DNA of 64,000 nucleotides. It comes from Mesobacillus sp. S13. GTDB taxonomy: Bacteria; Bacillota; Bacilli; Bacillales; Cytobacillaceae. Below are positions 46,914 through 56,514 of this stretch, in pieces. The DNA is taken from NCBI RefSeq assembly GCF_020422885.1, contig NZ_CP084622.1, positions 3,181,001 to 3,245,000 on the forward strand, in the 5' to 3' direction. The notes beneath the pieces were generated by a model. The model saw only the letters and a program-made list of their open reading frames with translations. It was not told the origin of the DNA and did no database searches. Both the position numbers and the translations under genes were made by a program. Each line of letters starts with the position of its first letter. Positions within the stretch are counted from its first letter, which is position 1.

Positions 46914-47786
46914 TTATAGATTTGAGTTTTGAAGTCTATTCATATGGTTCTTTGCAGACTTCAACGTGTTATACATCAACATGGCGATCGTCATTGGACC
47001 GACACCGCCAGGCACAGGAGTGATATACCCAGCTTTTTCCTTGACCTCGTCATAAGCTACATCCCCGCAAAGCTTGCCTAGCTCGTTGCGGTTCATTCCA
47101 ACATCGATGACCACAGCCCCTGGCTTTACATGGTCAGCTGTAATCAAGTCCGCTTTCCCAACTGCAGCTATGATGACATCTGCCTGTTTTGTATATTCCT
47201 TTAAGTCTTTTGTCCTTGAATGGCAATATGTAACGGTTGCGTTTTCGTTCAGGAAAAGTTGGCCTGCCGGTTTTCCGACAATATTGCTCCTGCCAACGAC
47301 AACCACATTCTTTCCGGCAAGATCCATCTCAATCTCCTTCATCATGACCATGACACCATATGGTGTGCATGGCAAAAAGGCATCCTGGCCAGTCATCATT
47401 CGCCCGATATTGATTGGATGGAAACCATCAACATCTTTTTCAGGTGAAATGGCTTCAATCAGTTTCTTTTCACTGATATGATCTGGAAGCGGAAGCTGCA
47501 CTAAAATCCCATGAATCTCTTCATCCTTGTTGAGTTCATCAATTTTAGCCAGAAGCTCTTGTTCAGTAATGGAGACTGGATACTCAATCAAGACATTATG
47601 CATACCTAGTTCTCTTGCGGTTTTTTGCTTGCTGTTGACATACGTTCTTGATGCCTGGTTGTCACCGACAAGAATCACCGCCAGACCCGGAGTTACTCCC
47701 TGTTTTTTCAGCTCCTGGACCTGGTCAGCGATTTCAAGTTTCTTTTTTTGGGCAATTTCTTTTCCATCAATAATTATAGCAGCCAT
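46914..47786 (-). CDS. folD: Methylenetetrahydrofolate dehydrogenase / cyclohydrolase
   Basis: A 290-residue bifunctional enzyme that interconverts 5,10-methylene- and 10-formyl-tetrahydrofolate with NADP+. It shows the catalytic Lys in [39 protein letters not shown], the Rossmann part [17 protein letters not shown] and the end motif [24 protein letters not shown] precedes the ATG. It lies between nusB and xseA, as in B. subtilis. It is slightly longer than usual at its C terminus. Confidence 0.96.
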   Translation of the reverse strand: MAAIIIDGKEIAQKKKLEIADQVQELKKQGVTPGLAVILVGDNQASRTYVNSKQKTARELGMHNVLIEYPVSITEQELLAKIDELNKDEEIHGILVQLPLPDHISEKKLIEAISPEKDVDGFHPINIGRMMTGQDAFLPCTPYGVMVMMKEIEMDLAGKNVVVVGRSNIVGKPAGQLFLNENATVTYCHSRTKDLKEYTKQADVIIAAVGKADLITADHVKPGAVVIDVGMNRNELGKLCGDVAYDEVKEKAGYITPVPGGVGPMTIAMLMYNTLKSAKNHMNRLQNSNL

Positions 47787-47840
47787 ACTTTCTCCCCCTA
47801 TATGATCAGGGAAGGTCCAACCTGCCTGCTCCCAATGGTC

Positions 47841-48233
47841 TTAGGAAATGCTCTGCTTCACTTTGGACAGAACACCATTAATGAATCGGCTGGATTGGTC
47901 ATCCCCATATAATTTAGCAATTTCGATTGCTTCATCAAGAACGACATTCATCGGTACTTCATCGTTGCAATACTTCAATTCGTATACGGCGAGGCGAAGG
48001 AGGTTCCTGTCAACGGCTGCAAGACGATCAAGTGACCACTTTTCTAAGTATACTTTGATCTCCTCATCAATTTCCTGCTGGTGCTCTACTGTGCCGTTCA
48101 CAAGCTTGTTCAGATAATCATCCCCTGGCGCTTCTTCAAGCACATGCTCAATTGCGTCTGAAACCTCCACCTTGCTTATATCAATCTGGAATAAGGCTTG
48201 TAACGCCTTTTCTCGTGCTGTTCTTCTTTTCAT
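47841..48233 (-). CDS. nusB: Transcription antitermination factor NusB
   Basis: A 130-residue all-helical protein that with NusE binds boxA RNA during rRNA transcription. Family motifs are RRTAREKALQALFQID at the N terminus and LLRLAVYELKY...VPMNVVLDEAIEIAKLYG near the C terminus. AAAGGAG lies upstream. The gap upstream to the Asp23 gene holds array 3; folD follows 54 bp downstream. Confidence 0.95.
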   Translation of the reverse strand: MKRRTAREKALQALFQIDISKVEVSDAIEHVLEEAPGDDYLNKLVNGTVEHQQEIDEEIKVYLEKWSLDRLAAVDRNLLRLAVYELKYCNDEVPMNVVLDEAIEIAKLYGDDQSSRFINGVLSKVKQSIS

Positions 48234-48430
48234 TTAATTCCTTAGCTCCTTTATGGCTTGTCTGATTCTAACAAAATAATAGCATATCATATCTCTTTAC
48301 GCATGATTTCCTATTATTTTTCACTTTTTAGAAAAAAGTTAATCAAAACAAAAGAAAATATCTCCTGCAAGCCAAGGAATTTCAATGTGAGAATGGTGTG
48401 CTTGGAGTGCTTTTGACAGCATTTGCTGGA

Positions 48431-48938
48431 GAGCATGAAATTTTGTACGAACTTGGACAACTCGGACAACTTTTTCTCTTCAGCAAGAGATTTTGTCTGA
48501 ACCTGAGGCTACTTCGGACAATTTCCCTCTTGAGCACGAGATTTTGTCCGAACTTGAGGCTATTTCGGACAACTTTTTCTCTTCAGCAAGAGATTTTGTC
48601 TGAACTTGAGGCTACTTCGGACAACTTTCCCTCTTTGGCACGAGATTTTGTCCGAACTTGAGTCTACTTCGGACAACTTTCCCTCATTGGCACGAGATTT
48701 TGTCCGAACTTGAGGCTACTTCAGACAACTTTTCCTCTTCCGCACGAGATTTTGTCCGAACCTGAGGCTACTTCAGACAACTTTTCCTCTTCAACATGAG
48801 ATTTAGTCCGAACTTGAGGCTACTTCGGACAACTTTTCCTCTCCAACATGAGCTTTTGTCCGAACATGGAGCTACTTCAGACAACTTCCCCTCTTCCGCA
48901 CGAAATTTTGTCCAAACCTGGGCCTAATTCGGACAACT
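48431..48938. repeat. Tandem array 3: ten copies of a third 52-bp unit
   Basis: The GGACAA or AGACAA element recurs at 48464, 48516, 48567, 48619, 48671, 48723, 48775, 48827, 48879 and 48931, nine steps of which eight are 52 bp and one is 51 bp. Each unit holds the near-perfect inverted repeat TTGTCCGAA, 11 nt, TTCGGACAA, followed by CTTTTCCTCTTC-like and CACGAGATT-like segments. It fills most of the 777 bp between nusB and the Asp23 gene. The first and last copies are the most diverged. Confidence 0.95.
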
Positions 48939-48963
48939 ACATCCCCAGCACCTAAGAAAACAG

Positions 48964-49005
48964 TACAAAAAAAACCAAAGGCATGCATATTTATGCCTTT
49001 GGTTT
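48964..49005 (-). terminator. Terminator of the accBC-asp23 operon
   Basis: A 13-bp stem, AAACCAAAGGCAT (48972-48984) with ATGCCTTTGGTTT (48993-49005), is followed by eight T residues on the minus strand, just past the Asp23-family stop. Confidence 0.92.
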
Positions 49006-49010
49006 GATGG

Positions 49011-49421
49011 TTAAACTTCTTGTTCGATTTCTGGTTCTACTTTTTGGTTTTCGAACTGGACACCGACTACGTGGATATTGACTTCCGTTGCATCAAGTGC
49101 CGTCATGTTCAATAATGCCTGGCGGATATTGTCTTGGATTTTCTGCGCAACCACAGGAATCGATACACCAAACTTCATGACACAGTACACGTCAACCTTG
49201 ATTCCTTCTTCGACTAGCTCGACTTTTACACCTTTGCCGTGGTTTTTCTTGCCAAGTCTTTCAACTACTCCTGCTGCAAAGCTGCCGCGCATTTGCATGA
49301 CACCTTCTACTTCGGATGCAGCGATGCTGGCAATGACTTCAATTACTTCAGGTGCAATTTCCACTTTACCCAGGCCGTTTTCATCATGGCTCATTTCAAG
49401 TAAATTTTGCTGTTCACTCAT
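49011..49421 (-). CDS. yqhY: Asp23/Gls24 family envelope stress protein (YqhY)
   Basis: A 136-residue Asp23-fold protein (GKVEIAPEVIEVIASIAASEVEGVMQM, VELVEEGIKVDVYCVMKFGVSIPVVAQKIQDNI, VNIHVVGVQF). In B. subtilis the homologue is linked to acetyl-CoA carboxylase activity and fatty-acid homeostasis, and here too it directly follows accC, 15 bp apart. No membrane segment. GGAGGTT precedes the ATG. Role is inferred from family and operon. Confidence 0.92.
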   Translation of the reverse strand: MSEQQNLLEMSHDENGLGKVEIAPEVIEVIASIAASEVEGVMQMRGSFAAGVVERLGKKNHGKGVKVELVEEGIKVDVYCVMKFGVSIPVVAQKIQDNIRQALLNMTALDATEVNIHVVGVQFENQKVEPEIEQEV

Positions 49422-49436
49422 GGCTAGAACCTCCTA

Positions 49437-50792
49437 TTATTCTTCTGACATCACATCATACATTTCCAAGAATTTCGTATTGAACTGCCCTTCCACGAAC
49501 TTTTCATGGTTCAGCAGCTTAAGATGGAACGGTATGGTTGTGTGGATGCCTTCAACCACAAACTCACCAAGCGCTCTCTTCATGCGGTCAATCGCTTCTT
49601 CCCTGCTGCTTCCATAAGTAATGACCTTCGCGATCATTGAATCATAGTAAGGCGGGATTGTATAACCAGGATATGCCGCTGAATCTATTCTAACACCAAA
49701 ACCGCCTGGAGGGAGATACATTTTGATTTTGCCTGCCGATGGCATGAAATTCTTCGCAGGATTTTCAGCGTTAATCCGGCATTCAATCGCCCATCCGTTG
49801 AACTCGACGTCTTCCTGCTTAAGGCTCAGCCTTTCGCCGGAGGCAATCTTAATCTGTTCCTTGATCAAATCGACACCAGTAACCATTTCAGTTACAGGAT
49901 GTTCAACCTGGATGCGGGTATTCATCTCCATGAAATAAAATTTGCGATTGCGGTAATCATATATAAATTCTACCGTGCCAGCACCTGTATAATCAACTGC
50001 TTTCGCTGCTTTGACTGCCGCTTCACCCATCTCGGCCCTGATTTCGCCATCAAGGGCTGGTGATGGCGTTTCTTCAAGCAGTTTTTGCAGTCGCCGCTGG
50101 ATTGAACAGTCACGCTCTCCAAGATGGATGGTATGGCCGTAACTGTCTGCAAGTACCTGAATTTCTACATGGCGGAAATCTTCGATATATTTCTCGATAT
50201 ATACACCTGGATTTCCAAACGCCGTCATCGCTTCCTGCTGGGTAATATTGATTCCTTTGATCATCTCTTGTTCCGTTCTGGCAACTCGGATTCCTTTACC
50301 GCCTCCGCCAGCCGTTGCCTTGATGATCACCGGGTAACCGATGTCATTTGCCAGGCTGACCGCATCCTCCGTGCTTTCAATGATTCCCTGTGAACCTGGC
50401 ACAATCGGTACATTGGCCTGCTTCATCGTTTCCCTTGCAACATCCTTCGTTCCCATCTTTTGAATCGCTTCAGGGGATGGACCGACAAATGTGATATTGC
50501 ACTCCCTGCAAAGCTCTGCAAAATCAGCATTCTCGGCAAGGAAGCCGTATCCTGGATGGATTGCGTCACATCCTGTCAGTTTAGCTACGCTGATTATATT
50601 GGTGAAATTCAAATAGCTGTCCTTTGAAGCCTTTGGGCCGATGCAGTATGCCTCATCAGCAAGCTGAACATGGAGAGATTCCTTGTCAGCTTCTGAATAG
50701 ACAGCTACGGATTCAACCCCCAATTCCCTGCAGGCACGGATGACCCGGACTGCTATTTCTCCTCTGTTGGCTATCAGTAATTTTTTTATCAT
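49437..50792 (-). CDS. accC: Acetyl-CoA carboxylase, biotin carboxylase subunit
   Basis: A 451-residue ATP-grasp enzyme that carboxylates biotin on AccB for malonyl-CoA synthesis. It has [22 protein letters not shown], the glycine loop [28 protein letters not shown], and the active-site [22 protein letters not shown] 50792 follows AAGGAGCG; a TTG one codon earlier is ignored. It starts 12 bp after accB. It might also serve the propionyl-CoA-type carboxyltransferase at 11-12.6 kb, which is speculation. Confidence 0.96.
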   Translation of the reverse strand: MIKKLLIANRGEIAVRVIRACRELGVESVAVYSEADKESLHVQLADEAYCIGPKASKDSYLNFTNIISVAKLTGCDAIHPGYGFLAENADFAELCRECNITFVGPSPEAIQKMGTKDVARETMKQANVPIVPGSQGIIESTEDAVSLANDIGYPVIIKATAGGGGKGIRVARTEQEMIKGINITQQEAMTAFGNPGVYIEKYIEDFRHVEIQVLADSYGHTIHLGERDCSIQRRLQKLLEETPSPALDGEIRAEMGEAAVKAAKAVDYTGAGTVEFIYDYRNRKFYFMEMNTRIQVEHPVTEMVTGVDLIKEQIKIASGERLSLKQEDVEFNGWAIECRINAENPAKNFMPSAGKIKMYLPPGGFGVRIDSAAYPGYTIPPYYDSMIAKVITYGSSREEAIDRMKRALGEFVVEGIHTTIPFHLKLLNHEKFVEGQFNTKFLEMYDVMSEE

Positions 50793-50804
50793 CAATATCG
50801 CTCC

Positions 50805-51311
50805 TTATTCGGGCTTAACCAGGAATAAAGGCTGGCCGTATTCTACAAGCTGTCCATCTTTAACAAGAATTTCTACGATTTCCCCATTGACTTCTGCCTC
50901 AATTTCGTTGAAAAGCTTCATTGCTTCAACGATACATACAATCGAATCCTTGCTCACCTTCGAGCCCGTCTTGACATATACATCCGCTTCAGGTGAAGAA
51001 GATTGATAGAAGGTCCCGACCATCGGCGAGACGATCTTATGTAAGTTGGATGTATCCTGGACTTCCTCCTGTTTCAATTCCTGGACCGCCGCTGCCTCTG
51101 CCTTTGGCTCTGGTCTTGGAGCTTCCTGCACGACCGGAGCCGGCTGTGGAGATGGTGCTGGAGCTGCTGGCTGTACATGCTCAACTACAGATTTAGCTTC
51201 TCCGCGCTTCTTCATTTTGATTTTTGATCCTTCAAATTCATATGAAAATTCGTCAATGCTTGATTGGTCTACTAGTTTGATTAATTCTCTGATTTCTTGT
51301 ACTTTTAACAT
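50805..51311 (-). CDS. accB: Biotin carboxyl carrier protein of acetyl-CoA carboxylase
   Basis: A 168-residue carrier: N-terminal helical region ([21 protein letters not shown]), a Pro/Ala/Glu/Gln-rich flexible linker (about 45-85) and a C-terminal biotinyl domain with Lys132 in [23 protein letters not shown] precedes the ATG. It is the first gene of accB-accC-yqhY. Upstream on the other strand is the inserted chemoreceptor gene. Confidence 0.96.
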   Translation of the reverse strand: MLKVQEIRELIKLVDQSSIDEFSYEFEGSKIKMKKRGEAKSVVEHVQPAAPAPSPQPAPVVQEAPRPEPKAEAAAVQELKQEEVQDTSNLHKIVSPMVGTFYQSSSPEADVYVKTGSKVSKDSIVCIVEAMKLFNEIEAEVNGEIVEILVKDGQLVEYGQPLFLVKPE

Positions 51312-51518
51312 CTTTGGGCACCCCTTGTCCTTTTCGATTATTAAGACTAGATACTAATACTATACGATAATACCATGTAAAACTTCAATATGTAACAATG
51401 TTTCTTGTCTTCCTTCTCTATTTTAATATTTTCTGAAAAAAAAGTGAATTCATACGACAGGAATCCCAAAATTTCTAGCGAATATTACATTAGCTTGAAT
51501 ATGAGGAGAATACAATTC

Positions 51519-53000
51519 ATGAAAAATATTGAAGAAATTAAAAAAGAGGATTTGGAAAGGAAAAATTCTTTAATTGTCAAAGCCACTCTCGTATCTGTCA
51601 TTTTGGCGGCAGTAGTTGATATTGCCATGCAGAAAGAACTTGCCGTAATCCTCTCCATCATTGCCGGCGGGGGTGCAGGGGTAGCAGCAGTTGCATTGCT
51701 CCACTATACAAAAAGGTTAACAACTCTCATTCCTTATCTTTCCGTTGTGATCGTTTCTGCCGTTTTGTTCCTGATCATGGAAACTAGCGTTTCGCCGACC
51801 GCCTATACCCTTCTTTATTTTATCCTTGCTACAGCAGCAATCTATATGGACAGGAGATTGCTATTCCTGGCATCTGGTCTTGGTTTTATGATCATCTCCT
51901 TGTTCACATGGCTGCATCATGACTCGCTGTCGCTGGAAACAAAAAACTATGTAACAATCTATCTTTTGTACATGCTGGTCACCGTTATGCTCGGCTTTCA
52001 GTTTTCCATTTCTAAAAAGCTTTCTCAAACGATTGAGTCTGCAAAGCTGGAAACGGAGAATCTATTAAACAAGGATTTAGAGACAAGGGCAGTAATCGAA
52101 AGTAATACAAGAAGCATCGCAAACTTGATTGATGACGTAAAATTCAAGAGTAAGGAAAATTATCAATCTTCAAAGGAAATGACACAGTCTGTCGCAGAGA
52201 TTTCTGCAGGAATCCATGTCCAGTCAGATTCAGTCGTGGACATTACTCAATCTCTTGAAAAAACAAATCTGGTCATCACCAGGACATCAACCCTTGTCGA
52301 AAAGCTGCATCATGACGCAATGGCGGCTGAAAGGGTTTCAGATAAAGGTGATGATCTAATGTCCAGTCTGATATCAGAATTGACAGCATCATATGAAAAC
52401 ATGCAGAATGTCAATTCACACATTCTATCTCTTTCAGCGCTGATTAAAGAAACAGCCAACTTTGCAGCAGATATCCAGGGAATCGCATCCCAGACTAATT
52501 TGCTAGCACTGAATGCCTCCATCGAAGCTGCTCGTGCCGGAGACAGCGGTAAGGGATTCGCTGTCGTTGCAGAGGAAGTAAGGAAGCTTGCGGACATCAC
52601 CAGTCATACAGCGACACAGATTACCGAAAACTTAACTAACGTCATGAGCGATACCTCCAAAACAAGGGGAGGTGTCAATCTAACCGCTGAAAAACTGACA
52701 CAGAACCTTGAACTGGCAGCAGAAACAATGGAAGCATTCCAATTGATTCATCAAACTTTCAGAGACCTAAAGGGTGATATATCTGAGCAGGAAGAACTGA
52801 TAAAGACAATCGTGGATTCTTCGATGGCGATCGAAAGTTCCATTACCGGCTTCAGCTCCGTCATCCAGCAGGCAAGCGCCGCGTTGGAAGAGATTTCATC
52901 AGCTGCTTTATCTCAAAGTGAACATCATGAACAATTATTTAAATCTGTGGAAGCTGCACACCAATCTTTGGATAACCTGATAAAGCTGCAAAATAAATAA
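51519..53000 (+). CDS. Chemoreceptor-like protein with six membrane helices and no HAMP
   Basis: A 493-residue methyl-accepting signalling protein of unusual layout. Six hydrophobic helices fill residues 18-163 (about 18-36, 41-63, 71-87, 93-110, 113-132, 144-163) with only short loops, so there is no extracytoplasmic ligand domain. A short coiled linker leads, without a recognisable HAMP, into the signalling hairpin with tip [18 protein letters not shown] near residue 325. It probably senses something in or through the membrane, such as energy state. ATG 51519 follows GAGGAG; the frame is open 38 codons upstream without support. It is inserted between spoIIIAH and accB, on the opposite strand to both. 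Confidence 0.88.
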   Translation: MKNIEEIKKEDLERKNSLIVKATLVSVILAAVVDIAMQKELAVILSIIAGGGAGVAAVALLHYTKRLTTLIPYLSVVIVSAVLFLIMETSVSPTAYTLLYFILATAAIYMDRRLLFLASGLGFMIISLFTWLHHDSLSLETKNYVTIYLLYMLVTVMLGFQFSISKKLSQTIESAKLETENLLNKDLETRAVIESNTRSIANLIDDVKFKSKENYQSSKEMTQSVAEISAGIHVQSDSVVDITQSLEKTNLVITRTSTLVEKLHHDAMAAERVSDKGDDLMSSLISELTASYENMQNVNSHILSLSALIKETANFAADIQGIASQTNLLALNASIEAARAGDSGKGFAVVAEEVRKLADITSHTATQITENLTNVMSDTSKTRGGVNLTAEKLTQNLELAAETMEAFQLIHQTFRDLKGDISEQEELIKTIVDSSMAIESSITGFSSVIQQASAALEEISSAALSQSEHHEQLFKSVEAAHQSLDNLIKLQNK

Positions 53001-53027
53001 AGGGAAGGCGATGAGCCTTCCCTTTTG
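53000..53027 (+). terminator. Bidirectional terminator between the receptor gene and spoIIIAH
   Basis: A 10-bp stem, AAGGGAAGGC (53000-53009) with GCCTTCCCTT (53015-53024) and a 5-nt loop, has a short T tail on the plus strand and TTTATTTATT on the minus strand, where spoIIIAH ends. Confidence 0.85.
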
Positions 53028-53037
53028 CATTTCCCCA

Positions 53038-53583
53038 TTATTTTACTGGCTCAAATTGAACTGCTACATTCTGCAGGGAGCCTAGCTCTGTACGAACCAT
53101 CTGGATGATTTCGTTCGCGGCTGATTTTGAATGTTCCTGAGCTTTTACTGTGATCCGGACATTCTCTCCGTCCGCACGAACAAGGGCATCTTCATAACCC
53201 ATGGACTTAATCAATGTCTCTAGAGTGAATTCTTTTTGAGCTACTTCATCAAGCTCGTTCATCTTCTCGATTGCATCGCTGCGGTCTTGAGCTGGCAGGT
53301 CAGTGGAAGCGACAATTGACTGAAGATCTTCCTTCATTTTTGTGCGCTGTTCTTCAAGCTTCATGCGAAGTGCTTCGAACTTTTCATCACTTGCAATGCC
53401 AGAGATCACTGTTTTGCCATCCTTGGATTCAGTTGCTGCCGTTTCTGTTCCTTCAGCCTTCTGTTCTTCAACTCCGGCCAAATCCGCCTTTTGCTGTTCA
53501 GGTGCAGTGATATAATACACCGATAACACCACTACAAGACTCAACATTGTCAATAGCCACACTGTTTGCTTTTTTAATAACAT
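53038..53583 (-). CDS. spoIIIAH: Stage III sporulation protein AH
   Basis: A mother-cell membrane protein of 181 residues that meets forespore SpoIIQ in the intermembrane space. One N-terminal membrane helix (about 8-26) is followed by a charged coiled region (RMKLEEQRTKMKEDLQSIV) and a C-terminal ring-building fold of the YscJ/FliF type (TLETLIKSMGYEDALVRADGENVRITVKA). TAAGGGGGAA precedes the ATG. It is the last gene of the spoIIIA operon. The Ala/Glu/Lys-rich stretch after the helix is poorly conserved in the family. Confidence 0.95.
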   Translation of the reverse strand: MLLKKQTVWLLTMLSLVVVLSVYYITAPEQQKADLAGVEEQKAEGTETAATESKDGKTVISGIASDEKFEALRMKLEEQRTKMKEDLQSIVASTDLPAQDRSDAIEKMNELDEVAQKEFTLETLIKSMGYEDALVRADGENVRITVKAQEHSKSAANEIIQMVRTELGSLQNVAVQFEPVK

Positions 53584-53586
53584 TTA

Positions 53587-54246
53587 TTATTCCCCCTTAG
53601 ATTTTTTAGGCATGACTGCCACCCGGTGATTCGGAACATCCAAAGCCCTGGTGACGGCCTCGATAATCCATTTTTTCACTTGTATATTCTCAGCGCCCTT
53701 TGCTACCACTAGGACACCTCTGATTTCTGGTTTCTTGGTCTCGAGAACGATCGGAACCTCTTTTTCGCCGTTGCGGATGATGACCAGCTGTTCATCTTGT
53801 GATGCATCCTGAACCTTACGTTTACCGCCTTCACGGTCGGTTTCATCCGTCGTCTGTGACTGGATGACCGTATTCTTCTCAAGAACCTTCTTGTCCGTAG
53901 CATCCACGTTTACAAAAACGGTGACCTCACCTACGCCATTAATTCCTTCCAGCATCTCGGTCAATTGGGTTTCATATGCTTCTTCATACTCGGAAATGAC
54001 GTCATTCCCTGCCGATTTCTTTTGCCCGAATACGGCAGCATCCTCTTCAGCTCCTGCTTCCTTCGAAGCTGTAACTGCCATTTCCGGTTTCTGGTCTCCA
54101 AGGATATTGCCTATGAGCATGATGGCTGCGCCAAACAAGACGACAATCATTAAGTATTGGTATTTGCCAGATTTCTTTTCTGGCGGCCCGTCTTTGCTGT
54201 TCAATTGTTTCTTAAGCCAGCTTAGGGGACCTTTCTCATTGTCCAT
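53587..54246 (-). CDS. spoIIIAG: Stage III sporulation protein AG
   Basis: A 219-residue bitopic membrane protein that forms a large ring in the feeding-tube channel between mother cell and forespore. A cytoplasmic N terminus is followed by a helix at about 30-48 (YLMIVVLFGAAIMLIGNIL), then the ring domain (QLTEMLEGINGVGEVTVFVNVDAT) interrupted by an insertion, ending GVLVVAKGAENIQVKKWIIEAVTRAL. ATG 54246 is preferred, 10 nt from GGGGGGAG and overlapping the end of spoIIIAF by 11 bp; a GTG three codons earlier abuts the ribosome binding site. Confidence 0.94.
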   Translation of the reverse strand: MDNEKGPLSWLKKQLNSKDGPPEKKSGKYQYLMIVVLFGAAIMLIGNILGDQKPEMAVTASKEAGAEEDAAVFGQKKSAGNDVISEYEEAYETQLTEMLEGINGVGEVTVFVNVDATDKKVLEKNTVIQSQTTDETDREGGKRKVQDASQDEQLVIIRNGEKEVPIVLETKKPEIRGVLVVAKGAENIQVKKWIIEAVTRALDVPNHRVAVMPKKSKGE

Positions 54247-54865
54247 GCTCGTCACTCCCCCCTTCTATCATGATTTGAATTGATTTTTCAGGAACATTCC
54301 ATTTCTCTGACAGAAGAGAAGATATTTGATCTGTATTCTGAGAGGTTTGTTTTGATGGAAGGGGTGCATTCGTATCAATTTCTACTTCTCTTACTACTGC
54401 CACAGTCTCTCCCTCATCTTCGGCTTTTTTCAGGTGCACGATGACATACTCCAGGTTTTCAGGGAAAGGCCGCTGATCCTGATCATTTACTTCAAGCTCG
54501 ATATTAGCAATCTCCATTCCTTGCTGCTCCATCAACTCCTCCTCTGCGGCTGTTTTCAATTGGACAGCCATTGTTTCTAAAATATATGCATGCTGGGATG
54601 CTTGTATTTCTTTTTTCTGAAATTCTATTGAATTTTTTATCTTTTCATCCTCAAAACTATTGAATTGGCCCATTGAAGCGATTGCTGTTTCAAAGTCAGA
54701 AGTGAATAATTTCATCACTGGAGACAGTATGATGGCGATCAAAATCAAGCCTGTAACGATTTTCGTATATTTCTGGAAACTCGAGTTTGGCAGAAGCATG
54801 TCAAGGACAGTAGCCAGGAGTATGAAGATGATAATATTGGTAACCCATTCTTTTATAAAATCCAT
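54236..54865 (-). CDS. spoIIIAF: Stage III sporulation protein AF
   Basis: A 209-residue membrane protein with two N-terminal helices (WVTNIIIFILLATVLDMLLP and IVTGLILIAIILSPVMKLF) and a soluble C-terminal domain facing the intermembrane space. It matches the SpoIIIAF family in length and in the EWVTNII start. GGAGGGAGAAGGA precedes the ATG. It begins 13 bp after spoIIIAE and overlaps spoIIIAG by 11 bp. Confidence 0.93.
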   Translation of the reverse strand: MDFIKEWVTNIIIFILLATVLDMLLPNSSFQKYTKIVTGLILIAIILSPVMKLFTSDFETAIASMGQFNSFEDEKIKNSIEFQKKEIQASQHAYILETMAVQLKTAAEEELMEQQGMEIANIELEVNDQDQRPFPENLEYVIVHLKKAEDEGETVAVVREVEIDTNAPLPSKQTSQNTDQISSLLSEKWNVPEKSIQIMIEGGSDEHGQ

Positions 54866-54878
54866 TCCTTCTCCCTCC

Positions 54879-56078
54879 TTACCTCACCATCATCGTAAGA
54901 TTTCCAGCGGCAATAATCACTGTGATTGTCAGGAAAAACATCAGGGAAACAATCCCCAGGGCTGCAAAAACATATATGATGCTTTTGCTGATGATGTCCA
55001 GACAAGTAATGACCGGTCCGCCACCTAAAGGCTGCAGGATGGCAGCAGCAAATTTATAAATAAATGCAACCATAAGGATCTTTACTGCTGGAAACGCGGC
55101 AATGATCAACAGAATCCCTACACCTGCGATACCGACTGTGTTCTTAAGCAGCATCGATGCACTGATGACCGTATCCGTCGCATCCGTGAATACACGGCCG
55201 ATTACCGGGACAAAATTGCCAGTGATGAATTTTGCCGTCTTGACCGTGACTCCATCCGTTACCGCTGAAGATGCTCCCTGAACAGAAATGACCCCAAGGA
55301 ACACTGTCAGTAAAATCCCCAGAAGTCCTACACTCCAATTACGAAGCATGCTGGCCAGCTGTGTAACCTTGTATTGCTCTGACAATATGCTGACGATACT
55401 TAACAGTGTTGATAGGAATAATAGCGGCAGCACTACATATTGAATGAACATGCCGCTTGTGTTCATCATGAAAAGGATGACTGGATGAAAGAAAGCTGCG
55501 GAAATCAGCCCTCCTGATGTAGCCATCAGTGCCAGGAGCAGCGGGATCAACGCCAGGATGAATTGAATCATCGTGCCTATCGCATCATTTGTATAATCAA
55601 CCACAACATGAAAGCTATTGAGTGCTATGATGATCAGCACCATAAACACAATCGAATAAGCAACCTTGCTGATGGTGCTTTTTTCAAAAGAATTCTGCAA
55701 GGCCTGAAGGAACATGCTGAAAACAGTTAGCAAGATTAGGGAACCCAATAATTTTCCATTGACGATAAACTCATGGAAAGCGAAATTCAGAATTCCTTTG
55801 AACCATTCTTTCAGCGAAAACTTTTTTTCACCGCTGATAAAATCATATAGACTGCCTTTCTGGCTTTCTGGTAAATATCCATCGTATTTGTTGATAATAT
55901 CCTCCCAGAATCCTTTAAGTTCATCGATATTCAAATCCTCAAGCTGGGCACCGGCGATTTTATCTGGATTGATCAATGTGTTGGCTGTTTCTTCGTCACC
56001 AGCAGCTTGTACACCCGGAAGGAAAAAAAACAACTGGATCAATATAATGCCAAGTATGAACTGCAAACGCTGCTTCAA
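54879..56078 (-). CDS. spoIIIAE: Stage III sporulation protein AE
   Basis: A 399-residue polytopic protein with a cleavable signal peptide (MKQRLQFILGIILIQLFFFLPGVQA) followed by a soluble stretch and about seven membrane helices. The family core GLLGILLTVFLGVISVQGASSAVTDGVTVKTAKF and GNFVPVIGRVFTDATDTVI is present. It is the putative membrane pore or transporter-like unit of the SpoIIIA complex. The start is TTG 56078 with GAGGTGAATATAG upstream. It follows spoIIIAD by 32 bp. Confidence 0.94.
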   Translation of the reverse strand: MKQRLQFILGIILIQLFFFLPGVQAAGDEETANTLINPDKIAGAQLEDLNIDELKGFWEDIINKYDGYLPESQKGSLYDFISGEKKFSLKEWFKGILNFAFHEFIVNGKLLGSLILLTVFSMFLQALQNSFEKSTISKVAYSIVFMVLIIIALNSFHVVVDYTNDAIGTMIQFILALIPLLLALMATSGGLISAAFFHPVILFMMNTSGMFIQYVVLPLLFLSTLLSIVSILSEQYKVTQLASMLRNWSVGLLGILLTVFLGVISVQGASSAVTDGVTVKTAKFITGNFVPVIGRVFTDATDTVISASMLLKNTVGIAGVGILLIIAAFPAVKILMVAFIYKFAAAILQPLGGGPVITCLDIISKSIIYVFAALGIVSLMFFLTITVIIAAGNLTMMVR

Positions 56079-56110
56079 CTATATTCACCTCTTTAGGAAA
56101 AGGCTCGCGA

Positions 56111-56500
56111 TCAGCCTGGAATCAAGCGAATGATTGTTTCGATCATGACAGTGAGAATCGGAATGGCCATGGCGAGAATAAGAATTTTACCGCCTAATTC
56201 AATTTTGGAAGCAATAGCCCCCTGCCCTGCATCCTTTGTGATCTGTGCAGCGAATTCGGCTATATAGGCAATTCCAATGATCTTCAGGATCGTTTCTACA
56301 TAGACGAGATTTACCTTGGCATTTGCCGCCAGCTTCTGGATCATAGAAATGATCTGATATATTTGGTCTACCAGAAATAAGAAGATTGCTGAACCCGTGA
56401 ACACGATGAGCAAGAAAGCAAAGTTTGGCTTTTGTTCCTTAACAATGAGGGCCAGGAAAGTCGCGATCAGTGCTACACCTGTTATTTGAAGGATCTCAAT
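56111..56500 (-). CDS. spoIIIAD: Stage III sporulation protein AD, apparent ATT start
   Basis: A small membrane protein of about 129 residues with four hydrophobic segments, ending DAGQGAIASKIELGGKILILAMAIPILTVMIETIIRL. The family N terminus is clearly encoded back to position 56500 (EILQITGVALIATFLALIVKEQKP), but no ATG, GTG, TTG or CTG occurs in frame before it. An ATT codon at 56500-56498 sits 8 nt after GGGGAGG, the right distance for initiation. The first conventional start (TTG 56413) would remove 29 conserved residues. Lies 14 bp after spoIIIAC in the operon. Gene identity is sure; the start is inferred. Confidence 0.88.
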   Translation of the reverse strand: MEILQITGVALIATFLALIVKEQKPNFAFLLIVFTGSAIFLFLVDQIYQIISMIQKLAANAKVNLVYVETILKIIGIAYIAEFAAQITKDAGQGAIASKIELGGKILILAMAIPILTVMIETIIRLIPG

Positions 56501-56514
56501 GGCAAAGCCCTCCC

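Noticed and set aside
48398..48661. Plus-strand 87-codon frame rich in Leu, Arg and Ser
   Set aside because: It is a by-product of array 3 repeats; no ribosome binding site and no family resemblance.
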